A stretch of 64,000 nucleotides of DNA, taken from Salinispora vitiensis. GTDB lineage: Bacteria; Actinomycetota; Actinomycetes; Mycobacteriales; Micromonosporaceae. This document shows, piece after piece, positions 7,923-15,767 of this stretch. Numbering within the stretch: the stretch's first letter is position 1; every line of letters begins with the position of its first letter. Both the position numbers and the translations under genes were made by a program. The notes under the pieces were generated by a model. The model had not been told where the DNA came from, did no database searches, and was given only the letters and a program-made list of their open reading frames with translations. The DNA is taken from assembly GCF_000378825.1 (NCBI RefSeq), contig NZ_KB900388.1:3753654-3817653 (forward strand), read 5' to 3'.

Positions 7923-9644
7923 ATGACCACGGAACTTGACGCCCGGCCCAGTGCCACCATGTTCGACGTCGAAACGCTTGTCAACATGGCATGGATGGGC
8001 CAGATTAGGGTTCCCCACTTCCAGCGTGACTTCCGGTGGCAGCGAGCAGATGTGATTCGCCTTCTTGACAGCATCCTACGTGGCTATCCGATCGGTTCCC
8101 TTCTGTTGTGGCGGCGGCCTGCGCAACCCCAGACCCTACGGTTGGGAGCACTCACGATCGACGCCCCTGGTAGCGACCGAGCCCTTTGGGTGGTCGACGG
8201 CCAGCAGCGAATCACAAGTCTTGCAAATGCATTAAGTGAGGATGGCGCGAAAGACTCACGATTTTCTCTGGCTTATGACCTGAAGCTTAAGCAGTTCGTG
8301 GCGCGGCCGGCGGTGGAAGAGCCGACAATAATTCCGCTTCCGGTCATCTTTGACCTTCAGAAAGTCTTGCGATGGTTCTCCGCACATCCTGACATTCTTG
8401 ATTACGTAGAACAGGCGAGTGCTGTCACTAGGACCCTACGTCAATACGCAATACCTGCATACGAAGTTGTGCAGGATGACGCGCAGGTCCTGCAGGACAT
8501 CTTTGATCGTATGAACAACTACGGCAAGCGCCTGAGTCGAGCGGAAATATTCTCTGCACTATTTGCTGGCGAAGAGAAGGCAAAGGACGTCACCCTTAAT
8601 TTTGATCGAATTGCGGAGAACCTAGACGACGACCTGGGATTCGGGCTTGTCGACAAGGACACGGTGTTGCGGGCTGTTCTGGCTCGCCGTGGACCTGATG
8701 TGGCGCGCGAGATTCGGAACGAGTTTGGTTTTCACAGCGAGACCCGTAGAACTCACCAGCCTAGCCGCGCAATTATCGAGTTCCCTGATGAAGATCGGGA
8801 TACGGCATACAGGCTAGGCGAGGAGGCGCTTCGCCGTGCAATTATTTTCTTGCAGGAGGAAACTGGAGTGCCGCACTTCAGTATGCTGCCGTATAGGCAT
8901 CTCCTCGTTGTCCTTACTCGTCTATTCGCCCACTATCCGCAACCCGACGCGAGAAATCTCCGTTTACTGCGCCGCTGGTTTTGGAGGGCGGCGGTGGTGG
9001 GGCCTGAAATTTACAAGGGCAGTACTACGGGGGCTCTTCGCTTCTTGTGCTTCGCAATCAGGCCTGGTGACCTCGGCGGATCTATTCAAGCGTTGCTTGG
9101 TCTTGTGGATCGCCCCGACCTTCCACTCCCGAACCTTCGGCGGTTTCGTAGTAATGAGGCGTCTACCAAAATTACTCTCTGTTCGTGGTGGAGCATTGAA
9201 CCGCGATCGCTAACCACAGGTGAGAAAATTCGACGGGAGGAACTGTCGGCCAGCCTACTCGACCGGGTGACGGCATTTGATGCGGTGCGATACATCGTAC
9301 CCAGGTACTCCGTACCTGAGGAATACCGCCTTTGGGCGGCTAATCGGGTTCTTTTGCCTACCAGGGAAAGTGAGACTGGGACGATTGAGGGTGATCTTCT
9401 ACGTCGGCCGAACGGCGAAGCGGTTCCCCAAGAAGTGCTGACGTCTCACGTGCTGTCCCATGAGATGCTTGAATTGCTCGAAGGTGACAAGACTGTGGAG
9501 TTTCTTAAGGAGCGACAAGTCGCTCTGCAGACCCAACTTCAAGGGTTCCTGCAGGGTGTGTGCGAATGGGGTTTCGAGAACACGCCCCCGCTGACGGACC
9601 TCATAATTGAAGACGTTAACGAGGAGAACGATGACGCTTCGTGA
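7923..9644 (+). CDS. DUF262 (GmrS/ParB-like) protein
   Basis: 573 residues; start ATG with AGGGAAGGAACG upstream. The N-terminal ~220 residues are a DUF262 domain: VPHFQRDFRWQ (30-40), GYPIGSLLLW (54-63) and VVDGQQRITSL (90-100), the ParB/sulfiredoxin-like nucleotide-binding signature of the GmrS half of type IV restriction enzymes. DIFDRMNNYGKRLSRAEIF is also family-typical. The long C-terminus is helical-looking. No DUF1524 HNH motif is visible, so the nuclease half of GmrSD appears to be missing. Its stop overlaps the kinase start by 14 nt. Codon usage is more A/T-rich than in flanking genes. Role likely defence or stress related (inference). Confidence 0.85.
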   Translation: MTTELDARPSATMFDVETLVNMAWMGQIRVPHFQRDFRWQRADVIRLLDSILRGYPIGSLLLWRRPAQPQTLRLGALTIDAPGSDRALWVVDGQQRITSLANALSEDGAKDSRFSLAYDLKLKQFVARPAVEEPTIIPLPVIFDLQKVLRWFSAHPDILDYVEQASAVTRTLRQYAIPAYEVVQDDAQVLQDIFDRMNNYGKRLSRAEIFSALFAGEEKAKDVTLNFDRIAENLDDDLGFGLVDKDTVLRAVLARRGPDVAREIRNEFGFHSETRRTHQPSRAIIEFPDEDRDTAYRLGEEALRRAIIFLQEETGVPHFSMLPYRHLLVVLTRLFAHYPQPDARNLRLLRRWFWRAAVVGPEIYKGSTTGALRFLCFAIRPGDLGGSIQALLGLVDRPDLPLPNLRRFRSNEASTKITLCSWWSIEPRSLTTGEKIRREELSASLLDRVTAFDAVRYIVPRYSVPEEYRLWAANRVLLPTRESETGTIEGDLLRRPNGEAVPQEVLTSHVLSHEMLELLEGDKTVEFLKERQVALQTQLQGFLQGVCEWGFENTPPLTDLIIEDVNEENDDAS

Positions 9645-10878
9645 GCAGCATTACGGCGTCTGGCTGTCAGAAACAAGAGTAGGCCACATCACGCAACGTG
9701 GTGACTATACCCGGTTCTCAATAGACGAGGAATATGTTCGAAATCCGTATCGGCCGGTGCTGGGGCTAGTATTCGAGCAGGATCTCCTAAAGCCTCACAC
9801 CTCCGCCTTGCGGCTACCTCCTTGGTTTTCCAACCTTCTCCCAGAAGGCGTTCTCCGTACGTGGGTTGCGGACGATCGTGGGGTCTCAGCAGACAGGGAG
9901 ATGGAGCTTCTTGCTCAGGTGGGACATGACTTGCCGGGTGCCGTAAAGGTACTTCCCCTTACCCCGGAAGGCGAAGAGATCCCTTGGCCGGAACATGTTC
10001 CTGAAGGCACTGCCGTCCTTCGTGACCTTGAGAGCAGCACCGGATGGCGCTTCTCCCTAGCCGGCGTCCAGCTCAAGTTCTCGATGCTGGATGATCGGGA
10101 CCGCCTAACAATGCCAGCTTTTGGCGAGGGTGGCGACTGGATCGTTAAACTGCCAGACCGTCAGTATCCGGACGTTCCCCGCAACGAGTTCGCGATGATG
10201 TCGCTAGCAGCTATGGCCGGAATCGAAGTGCCAGAAATAAAGTTGGTGCATAGGGATCAGATTGAGGGCCTGCCAAGCGGCGTCTGGCCTGGGGTAGAGG
10301 AGTGGGCCTACGCGATTCGCCGATTCGACCGTTTGGAGGACGGGCGAGGTCGTATCCACATCGAAGACCTGGCGCAGGTCTGTAACGTTTACCCAAACCG
10401 AAAATATTCGGGCAACTATGAGTCCGTTGCATCCCTAATCTATAGAAGACGAGATCTTGCCGGCTTGCGAGAGTTCACGCGCCGGCTGGCATTCATCATC
10501 CTTATCAGCAACGGTGACGCCCACCTGAAGAACTGGTCACTCATTTATCGGGATACTCGGATCCCGGCTTTGTCCCCTGCCTACGACCTCGTTTCAACAG
10601 CGGCGTATCGAATAGGGGAGGAGCCAGAGGACCTTGGCCTGAAATTCGGTGGATCAAAACGGTTTGACTACGTGAACGTCCGGACGTTCGAGAGGCTTGA
10701 GGCGAGGTTACAGGCTCCCCCGGGCTCAGGGCTTGGAGAGATAGTCCGGGATACAGTGGCGAGAACGGTTGAGGCTTGGCCCAACGTTGCCGATTACATA
10801 AAAGGTAGCCCCGGCCTCAGGGTGGGTATCGAGCGTAGCATTATAAATCGCGCGCAAACACTGCTTGGGCGCTCCTGA
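9631..10878 (+). CDS. HipA-type serine/threonine kinase (toxin-like)
   Basis: 415 residues; ATG start inside the DUF262 3' end, with GAGGAG 5 nt upstream. The N-terminal domain carries WFSNLLPEG (65-73). The kinase core is complete by eye: SLAGVQLK loop (142-149), IVKLP with the ATP-binding Lys (171-175), RFDR and IHIEDLAQ (231-249), catalytic NGDAHLKN (294-301) and SPAYDL metal-binding (315-320). HipA kinases phosphorylate proteins such as glutamyl-tRNA synthetase and arrest growth; they are normally held by a HipB DNA-binding antitoxin. No HipB-like ORF is next to this gene; its only coupled partner is the DUF262 protein. The 180 bp after the stop hold no gene up to the right repeat. Confidence 0.88.
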   Translation: MTLREQHYGVWLSETRVGHITQRGDYTRFSIDEEYVRNPYRPVLGLVFEQDLLKPHTSALRLPPWFSNLLPEGVLRTWVADDRGVSADREMELLAQVGHDLPGAVKVLPLTPEGEEIPWPEHVPEGTAVLRDLESSTGWRFSLAGVQLKFSMLDDRDRLTMPAFGEGGDWIVKLPDRQYPDVPRNEFAMMSLAAMAGIEVPEIKLVHRDQIEGLPSGVWPGVEEWAYAIRRFDRLEDGRGRIHIEDLAQVCNVYPNRKYSGNYESVASLIYRRRDLAGLREFTRRLAFIILISNGDAHLKNWSLIYRDTRIPALSPAYDLVSTAAYRIGEEPEDLGLKFGGSKRFDYVNVRTFERLEARLQAPPGSGLGEIVRDTVARTVEAWPNVADYIKGSPGLRVGIERSIINRAQTLLGRS

Positions 10879-11058
10879 TTCGGGCCGACGAAGATCCTCT
10901 ACACGCCCTCCGGCTGGCGGGGTTCTTGGGCGGCATCCGCATGGGAACTCGGATCACATGGACCCAGACGAGTCGGCAAACCGATGTTCTGGGGCCGAGC
11001 GTGATGATGCTGCATCGCTTCAACGTTCCCCGTCGGGGATATGCCTCACCTCATTCGT

Positions 11059-11089
11059 GGGTTCAAATCCCGCCGCCACCGCTCGTGAA
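11059..11089 (+). repeat. attR-like direct repeat (partial tRNA-Ser 3' end)
   Basis: Second copy of the tRNA-Ser(CGA) T arm, acceptor 3' strand and 8-nt flank, 30/31 identical to 6605-6635. No 5' half of a tRNA precedes it, so it is not a functional tRNA gene. Confidence 0.85.
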
Positions 11090-11100
11090 CAGCGAGAACC

Positions 11101-11129
11101 CCCGGTCGAGCCGTGAAGATCGCACCGGG
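11101..11129 (+). terminator. Diverged copy of the tRNA downstream hairpin
   Basis: CCCGGT pairs with ACCGGG around a long loop. The flanking bases GTTCCGCTATCTCGAGA match GTTCGCTATCTCAAGA after the first hairpin, so the similarity between the two island ends extends about 75 bp past the 31-bp core. Confidence 0.45.
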
Positions 11130-11168
11130 TGTTCCGCTATCTCGAGATCGTTAGGCTCGGTTGTGATG

Positions 11169-11893
11169 TCAGGGCCGGCGGGCCACCACCGCGCCGTTCG
11201 CGCCGGCTGCGTCGTAGGCCACGACCCGGGCGTCAACGAAACCGGCGTCGCCGAGCCAGCCCATGTACTCCGTTCCTCGGCCCGGGCGCAGACGTGCGGC
11301 AGATCCAGGATCGTCGCCTGGAGCTGCGGTAGCCGCTGGCAGAGCTCGATCGGGAAGGCCCCGGCACCGCCGCCGACGTCGAGCAGCCGGCGGTGCGCGC
11401 CGAAGTCGTATGCCTCAGCCAAGGCACGCGCGGTGAAGCGGGAGGTGGAGAACATGGCGTCCCAGAACTCCGCCACCATTTTCGGGTTTGTCGTGTCGAA
11501 CATGGACTGCTGCTGCGGGTCCCAAGTCAGCGGGCGGTTACTGCGCAGCGCCTCGCCGACCCGGTGCCAGGGCAGGTAGGTGCGCAGGTCGGAGTAGCGG
11601 ATCTGGGCGCCGAAGTAGTACGGCCGCCCCTCGACCAGGAACTGCTCGGCCAGCTCGGAGTTGCGGTAGCTGGCACCGGCTTTCTCCAGTAGCCCCAGGG
11701 ATGCGCTTGCGGCCAGTAGCAGGTCGGCCGGACGGTCGTCCATCCTGAACTCGGCGGCGGCTTCGGTCACGGTGATGGTCCGCGCGCCGGCCAGGCGTGT
11801 GATCAGTCCGAACTCGACACGTACCCCGCGGGTCTCGAAGCCCCGGACGCCGGCTACGAGTTGCGTCAGCGGGGTTGCAGCGATCGTTAGTAG
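11169..11893 (-). pseudogene. O-methyltransferase (methyltransferase_2 type), internally deleted
   Basis: The minus-strand frame opens without ATG or GTG at about 11893 (TPLTQLVAGVRGFET, a typical O-methyltransferase N-terminus). It continues through the helical dimerisation domain and reaches the SAM-binding motif LLDVGGGAGAFPIELCQRLP and TILDLPHVCARAEER. The frame then jumps: MGWLGDAGFVDARVV followed by YDAAGANGAVVARRP and TGA at 11169-11171 is the normal C-terminus in another register. Roughly a third of the protein, including the catalytic His region, is missing. The deletion lies next to the right end of the island. Such enzymes usually sit in natural-product clusters; none is visible here. 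Confidence 0.8.
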
Positions 11894-11984
11894 TTAGAAG
11901 CATCAAGTGGTTCATGGGCGTGGGTCGGCACCGGGGGTGGTGCGCGAGGCCGGCGAGGTGGCGGAGGTGCGTCACGCTAGGAGC

Positions 11985-12365
11985 ATGATTCGATTCGTCC
12001 TGAACGTGCTGTGGCTCATCTTCGGCGGCGGAATCGTGCTGGCCTTCGGCTACTTCGTCGCCGCGGTGATCTGCTTCGTCCTCGTCATCACCATCCCGTT
12101 CGGGGTCGCCTCGCTGCGGCTGGCCTCGTACTCGCTGTGGCCCTTCGGTCGGACCCTGGTCACCAAGCCGGGGGCCGGCGTCGCCTCGGGGCTGGCGAAC
12201 GTGCTCTGGGTGCTGTTGGCCGGCTGGTGGCTGGCGCTGTCGCACCTGATTGCCGGGGTGTCGCTCTGTGTAACGATCATCGGCATTCCGTTCGGGATCG
12301 CCAACTTCAAGCTCGTGCCGGCGGCATTCTGGCCGCTCGGCCAGGAGGTCATCGAGGTTCGCTGA
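11985..12365 (+). CDS. YccF-domain inner membrane protein
   Basis: 126 residues starting MIRFVLNVLWLIFGG. Two YccF repeats are clear: ITIPFGVASLRLASYSLWPFGR and IIGIPFGIANFKLVPAAFWPLG, each with flanking hydrophobic helices. The upstream in-frame start at 11907 adds a charged leader unlike the family and was rejected. Function of the family is unknown; a stress- or channel-related membrane role has been suggested for relatives. Its 3' end overlaps the convergent gene by 17 bp. Confidence 0.88.
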   Translation: MIRFVLNVLWLIFGGGIVLAFGYFVAAVICFVLVITIPFGVASLRLASYSLWPFGRTLVTKPGAGVASGLANVLWVLLAGWWLALSHLIAGVSLCVTIIGIPFGIANFKLVPAAFWPLGQEVIEVR

Positions 12366-12984
12366 ACCGAAACCCGCCGGGATCGCCGGACCGAAACCCG
12401 CCCGGCTCGGGACGCTGGCTGGCCTCGGCTTCGCGCCGTTCCCACTCCTCAACCAACTCGTCCCAGTAGTCGACCCCCAACCCTCGACGCCCGTGCGTCA
12501 GCCAGCCGGCGGTGTTCCGCTCCACGTGCAGGCCGAGCTCGGCGAAGTGATCAACCCACCGCCCCGGTTCCACCCCCACCTCGACCAGGGCGGCGTTGAT
12601 CGGCCACCGCTCCCGCGGTCCGTCGAACACCGAGTCGAAACGGGGTCCCCAGGACCGTTGACCGCCGAGCCACACCGCCGCTGCCTGGTAGCCACCGCCG
12701 CCGGCGAACTCCGCCTCGACGTACGCCACCGGCCCCTGCCGTGACCAGTCGGCCAGGACTCCGGTCAGCGCGGTGGAGAGTGCCAGCGTGAACGGGCGCT
12801 CCGGGGCGGGCTCCTCGACGGCGTAGTCCGGCGGCGCCCCGGTCAGCTCCTCGACCAGCTGCGAGGTCACCGGCAGTAGGGCGAAATCCTGGCGTAGGTC
12901 GCCGAGGACCGCGTGATCCAGCCCGCGGGTCTCCCCGCGCAGCAACCCGACGTCCGCGATGATCGCGCTGAGCTGGTAACTCAT
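12349..12984 (-). CDS. Conserved hypothetical protein
   Basis: 211 residues, no signal peptide or membrane helix. It begins MSYQLSAIIADVGLLRGETRGL and has a central segment PVAYVEAEFAGGGGYQAAAVW with GPRERWPINAALVEVGVE, which reads like a globular domain found in other actinomycete proteins of unknown role. The C-terminus holds two copies of a PGGFR unit, encoded by a short direct repeat near 12366-12405. It is convergent with yccF. I do not recognise a function. Confidence 0.7.
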   Translation of the reverse strand: MSYQLSAIIADVGLLRGETRGLDHAVLGDLRQDFALLPVTSQLVEELTGAPPDYAVEEPAPERPFTLALSTALTGVLADWSRQGPVAYVEAEFAGGGGYQAAAVWLGGQRSWGPRFDSVFDGPRERWPINAALVEVGVEPGRWVDHFAELGLHVERNTAGWLTHGRRGLGVDYWDELVEEWERREAEASQRPEPGGFRSGDPGGFRFSEPR

Positions 12985-13068
12985 GCGTCCACAGGCTGTG
13001 GATGAGACATGTGTACGAAGAGCCCGGCTGGCTTCGCCCCCGTTGGTTGCCCGCTCCGTTGCACGCCC

Positions 13069-13488
13069 TCAGTATCCCTGCTCGGGCGGGATGGCGACGA
13101 GTTCCACCTCGAAGCCGTCGATGTCCTCGAGATAGGCGGCGTAGTGGTTGGGGCCCCCGGCGTAGGGGTGGCGGTCGGAGAGCAGCAGGCGCCAACCGTA
13201 CTGGGTGGCCTCCTCGCAGAGCATGTCGACGAGTTGGGTGCTTTCGACGTGAAAGGCAAGGTGATTGAGGCCGGGCCGGCGGCGGTCATGGTCGTCCGCG
13301 GTGAGGTCCGGGGATTCTTCCAGCACGATGTACGTCGGGCCCATCCGCCAACTGCGTCCCGCTGGCCAAGACTGGAACAGCGTATAGCCGAGACGCTGCA
13401 GCAACCATCCCCAACTGTGGATGGCCCGGGCGAGGTGGGGTACCCAGATTTCGATGTGGTGCGGTGTTCCAGTGGTCGCGCCCGGCAT
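13069..13488 (-). CDS. VOC-family (glyoxalase/bleomycin-resistance fold) protein
   Basis: 139 residues forming two beta-alpha-beta-beta-beta units. The first begins PHHIEIWVPHLARAIHSWGWLL; the second carries LNHLAFHVES and ends in AAYLEDIDGFEVELVA. His in HHIEIW and in HLAFHV and Glu in FEVELV are plausible metal ligands, so it may be a metal-dependent lyase or dioxygenase, or a binding protein. It lies 43 bp downstream of the MFS gene on the same strand. With the phosphotransferase upstream it forms a set resembling a resistance or detoxification cassette. Confidence 0.85.
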   Translation of the reverse strand: MPGATTGTPHHIEIWVPHLARAIHSWGWLLQRLGYTLFQSWPAGRSWRMGPTYIVLEESPDLTADDHDRRRPGLNHLAFHVESTQLVDMLCEEATQYGWRLLLSDRHPYAGGPNHYAAYLEDIDGFEVELVAIPPEQGY

Positions 13489-13531
13489 CTACGCTCCCTC
13501 GCGGCGGCCCTCATCGACGATGGGCTCCTGG

Positions 13532-14740
13532 TCAGGGGCGGGACACGACCCACCACGCGGTAGTCGCCAGGACCGCGACCAGGCCGCTGAAGATGAAGGG
13601 TGCTTCGATTCCGATTGCCGCCGTGAGGACACCGCCGAGCAGTGCACCCGCTGCGGCGGCGCTGAAGCTCAGGGTGCGACCGGCCGCGATCGTACGGCCG
13701 AGTAGTTCCCGTGGCACCAGCCGTTGCCGTAGCGAGACGACCGTGACGTTGAGCACCGCGAACGAGCCGCTCGTGACCACGATGACGAGGATCGCCGCCC
13801 ACAACTGGGTGGTCACGGCGAGTACCGCCGGGATGCCGGCGGTGATCGCCAGTGAGCAGGTGAGGATCATGCGGTGCCGGCGGCCCGCGACGAGTCGGTC
13901 AACGATGAACGAGCCGAGCAGGCCGCCGAGGGCACCGGCGGCGAGCAGGATTCCGAAGCCGGTCGCGCCGATGCCGAGGGGGCCCTCCGCGTACAGCACC
14001 AGGATCGCGAACCAGGCACTGTCGGCGGCGGCGACCGCGGCGGTGACCAACGCGAGTGTGCGCAGCATCCGCTGGCCTGCCAGCCAGCGCAGACCCGCCA
14101 CCACACCTGGGCTGGCCTGCTTCGGCGCGTCCTGCGGTGGCCGGGCGGCGATGCTGATCGGCAGAGTCAGCAGGAGCATGACGGCTAGGGCGAGGGACGC
14201 CCCGTTCGCCGCGAACGGCAGCGCGGCGCCGGCCACGAAGAGCGCGGCGCCGACTGGCGGGCCGACGAACTCGTTGCCGACGATCTCGCCGGCGACCAGT
14301 CTTCCGTTGGCGCGTTCGAGTAGCCGTTCGGGCACCAGGCCGGGAAGTGCCGTCTGCGCGGCCGTGTCGCGTACCGTCTCCCCGACCCCGAGCAGGAAGC
14401 TGGCCAGCAGGACCAGCGGCAGCGACGCCCAGCCCATCGCCACGGCTACGACCAGGACGCCCAGGACGACCACCCGGGCGGTGTCGGCTTGGGCGAGCAG
14501 CGCGCGAGGGCGGCGGCGGTCGGCCAGCGACCCGGCGAGGAGGCCGGTCACCAGCCACGGCAGGGACTGGGCCGCGGTTACCGCGGCCACCGCGATCGGG
14601 TTGGCGGTCAGCGACGCGGCGAGGAGGGGGAAAGCTGCCAGTCGGATGCCGTCACCGACGTTGGCGAGGGTCGAGGCGCTCCAGAACGTCCAGAAGGGAC
14701 GTCCCAACGGAATGGAACTGGTCACCATGACGGGCATCAT
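13532..14740 (-). CDS. MFS transporter (EntS/multidrug-type)
   Basis: About 402 residues with twelve hydrophobic segments. The opening FWTFWSASTLANVGDGIRLAAFPLLAA and the loop GSLADRRRPRALL are characteristic of the enterobactin-exporter-like MFS subfamily. The second half starts at LRWLAGQRMLRTLALVTAAV. Several Met codons cluster at the start (MMPVMVTSS); ATG at 14728 is an alternative. 49 bp separate it from the upstream phosphotransferase gene. Substrate cannot be deduced. Confidence 0.87.
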   Translation of the reverse strand: MMPVMVTSSIPLGRPFWTFWSASTLANVGDGIRLAAFPLLAASLTANPIAVAAVTAAQSLPWLVTGLLAGSLADRRRPRALLAQADTARVVVLGVLVVAVAMGWASLPLVLLASFLLGVGETVRDTAAQTALPGLVPERLLERANGRLVAGEIVGNEFVGPPVGAALFVAGAALPFAANGASLALAVMLLLTLPISIAARPPQDAPKQASPGVVAGLRWLAGQRMLRTLALVTAAVAAADSAWFAILVLYAEGPLGIGATGFGILLAAGALGGLLGSFIVDRLVAGRRHRMILTCSLAITAGIPAVLAVTTQLWAAILVIVVTSGSFAVLNVTVVSLRQRLVPRELLGRTIAAGRTLSFSAAAAGALLGGVLTAAIGIEAPFIFSGLVAVLATTAWWVVSRP

Positions 14741-14788
14741 TGCACTGTCAGCGCCTCCGGTGGGGGCGCTGGATCGGCTCCGCAGCCC

Positions 14789-15715
14789 TCATCCTGGCGG
14801 CGAACTGTGCACCGCGGCGGTGAGGCGGCGGAGGGCGGCGTGCGCCGGTGGGCCCCAGGAGGGCTTGCCGCCGGGGCGGCCGTGGACGCCGTTGTCGCCA
14901 ATGAGAAGGCAATCGAGGGCGCGTGTCGCCGCCCAACCGCGGGCGCGGAGCAGGGTGGCGGGGTCGGGGGCCGGCTCGTACGCTGCGTGGAAGTGGTCGA
15001 TGCCCTCGGGCAGCAGCAGCCACCCGGCGGCGAGGTCATAGGCGGGATCCCCGGTGCAGAGGTCACCGAAGTCGATCACTCCGCAGAGGGTGCCGTCGGC
15101 GGTGAGCACGTTGGCCGGGTGCAGGTCGGCGTGGAGCCAGAGCGGTGGGCCAGTCCACGGCGGAGCGGCGACCGCGTCCTGCCAGATGGCGCGAAGCGCA
15201 TCCGGCTCGTCGATCAGCCCACGTTCGGTGGCGGCAGCGAGTGCCTCGGCGAACTGCTCGGACTGGTCCACCAGCGGCCCACCCCGGCCCCAGCCGGCAG
15301 GCGCCCCGCTGGGGGCGGGTTGGTGCAGCGCTGTCAGGAAGGTGGCCAGCGACCTGGCCGCGTCGAGGGGGCGGGTGACCGGGATCTGGTCGGCGGGGGC
15401 GCCCGGAATCCAGGTGGTGATCAGCCACGACCGGGGAAACTGTTCGGAGGGTACGCCGAGTCGTTGTGGGACGGGGACCGGCAACGGTAGGCGTGGGGCC
15501 AGGGTGGGTACCCAGGCGTGTTCCTTGTGCAGCAGCGCGTCCGCGTGCACCGTGGCCCACGGAAGCCGGACGGCCAGGTCGGCACCGAGCCGCCACAACT
15601 GGTTGTCCCACCCCCGCGCGCCGAGCCCGATCGGGCGTTCGGCGAGGTCGGGGTGCTGGTCGCGGAGCAGCTCCCGGACCAGTTCCGCGGTGATCTCATG
15701 ATCGACCTTGGTCAT
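14789..15715 (-). CDS. Aminoglycoside phosphotransferase (APH) family protein
   Basis: 308 residues from MTKVDHEITAELV. The APH/choline-kinase fold is clear: GARGWDNQLWRLG nucleotide loop, WIPGAPAD, catalytic WLHADLHPANVL and metal-binding VIDFGDLCTGDPAYDLA. Close relatives in actinomycetes include aminoglycoside and macrolide kinases, and many of unknown substrate. First gene of a probable APH-MFS-VOC operon. Enzymatic class is secure; antibiotic substrate is not. Confidence 0.88.
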   Translation of the reverse strand: MTKVDHEITAELVRELLRDQHPDLAERPIGLGARGWDNQLWRLGADLAVRLPWATVHADALLHKEHAWVPTLAPRLPLPVPVPQRLGVPSEQFPRSWLITTWIPGAPADQIPVTRPLDAARSLATFLTALHQPAPSGAPAGWGRGGPLVDQSEQFAEALAAATERGLIDEPDALRAIWQDAVAAPPWTGPPLWLHADLHPANVLTADGTLCGVIDFGDLCTGDPAYDLAAGWLLLPEGIDHFHAAYEPAPDPATLLRARGWAATRALDCLLIGDNGVHGRPGGKPSWGPPAHAALRRLTAAVHSSPPG

Positions 15716-15734
15716 GCGGAGCAATGTATCCGCT

Positions 15735-15758
15735 GCCGGGCCCTCTCGCGGGCCCGGC
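15735..15758. terminator. GC-rich hairpin between the APH and beta-helix genes
   Basis: GCCGGGCCC and GGGCCCGGC form a perfect 9-bp stem with a 6-nt loop, just after the stop of the beta-helix gene (minus strand). There is no T-run, so it may be a weak terminator or an mRNA 3' stabiliser. Confidence 0.5.
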
Positions 15759-15767
15759 GGTACGCGA

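Larger units (their letters stand above)
6605..11089. mobile_element. Small genomic island in tRNA-Ser(CGA), flanked by 31-bp direct repeats
   Basis: The two repeats bound a segment with a GntR regulator, a broken HAD-like gene, a DUF262 gene and a HipA-type kinase gene. The DUF262 and kinase genes use visibly more A/T-rich codons (ATA, AAA, AAT, TTA) than their neighbours, a sign of transfer. No integrase, excisionase, relaxase or replication gene is seen, so it is either a decayed element or a cargo mobilised in trans. Just outside the right repeat is a truncated O-methyltransferase. Confidence 0.8.

Noticed and set aside
11000..11090. A second tRNA-Ser gene at the right end of the island
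   Set aside because: Only the T arm and acceptor 3' strand match; no D arm, anticodon arm or acceptor 5' strand precedes them.
13532..15041. Long plus-strand Ser/Arg/Thr-rich ORF across the MFS gene
   Set aside because: Antisense shadow of the MFS coding sequence with typical high-G+C artefact composition.
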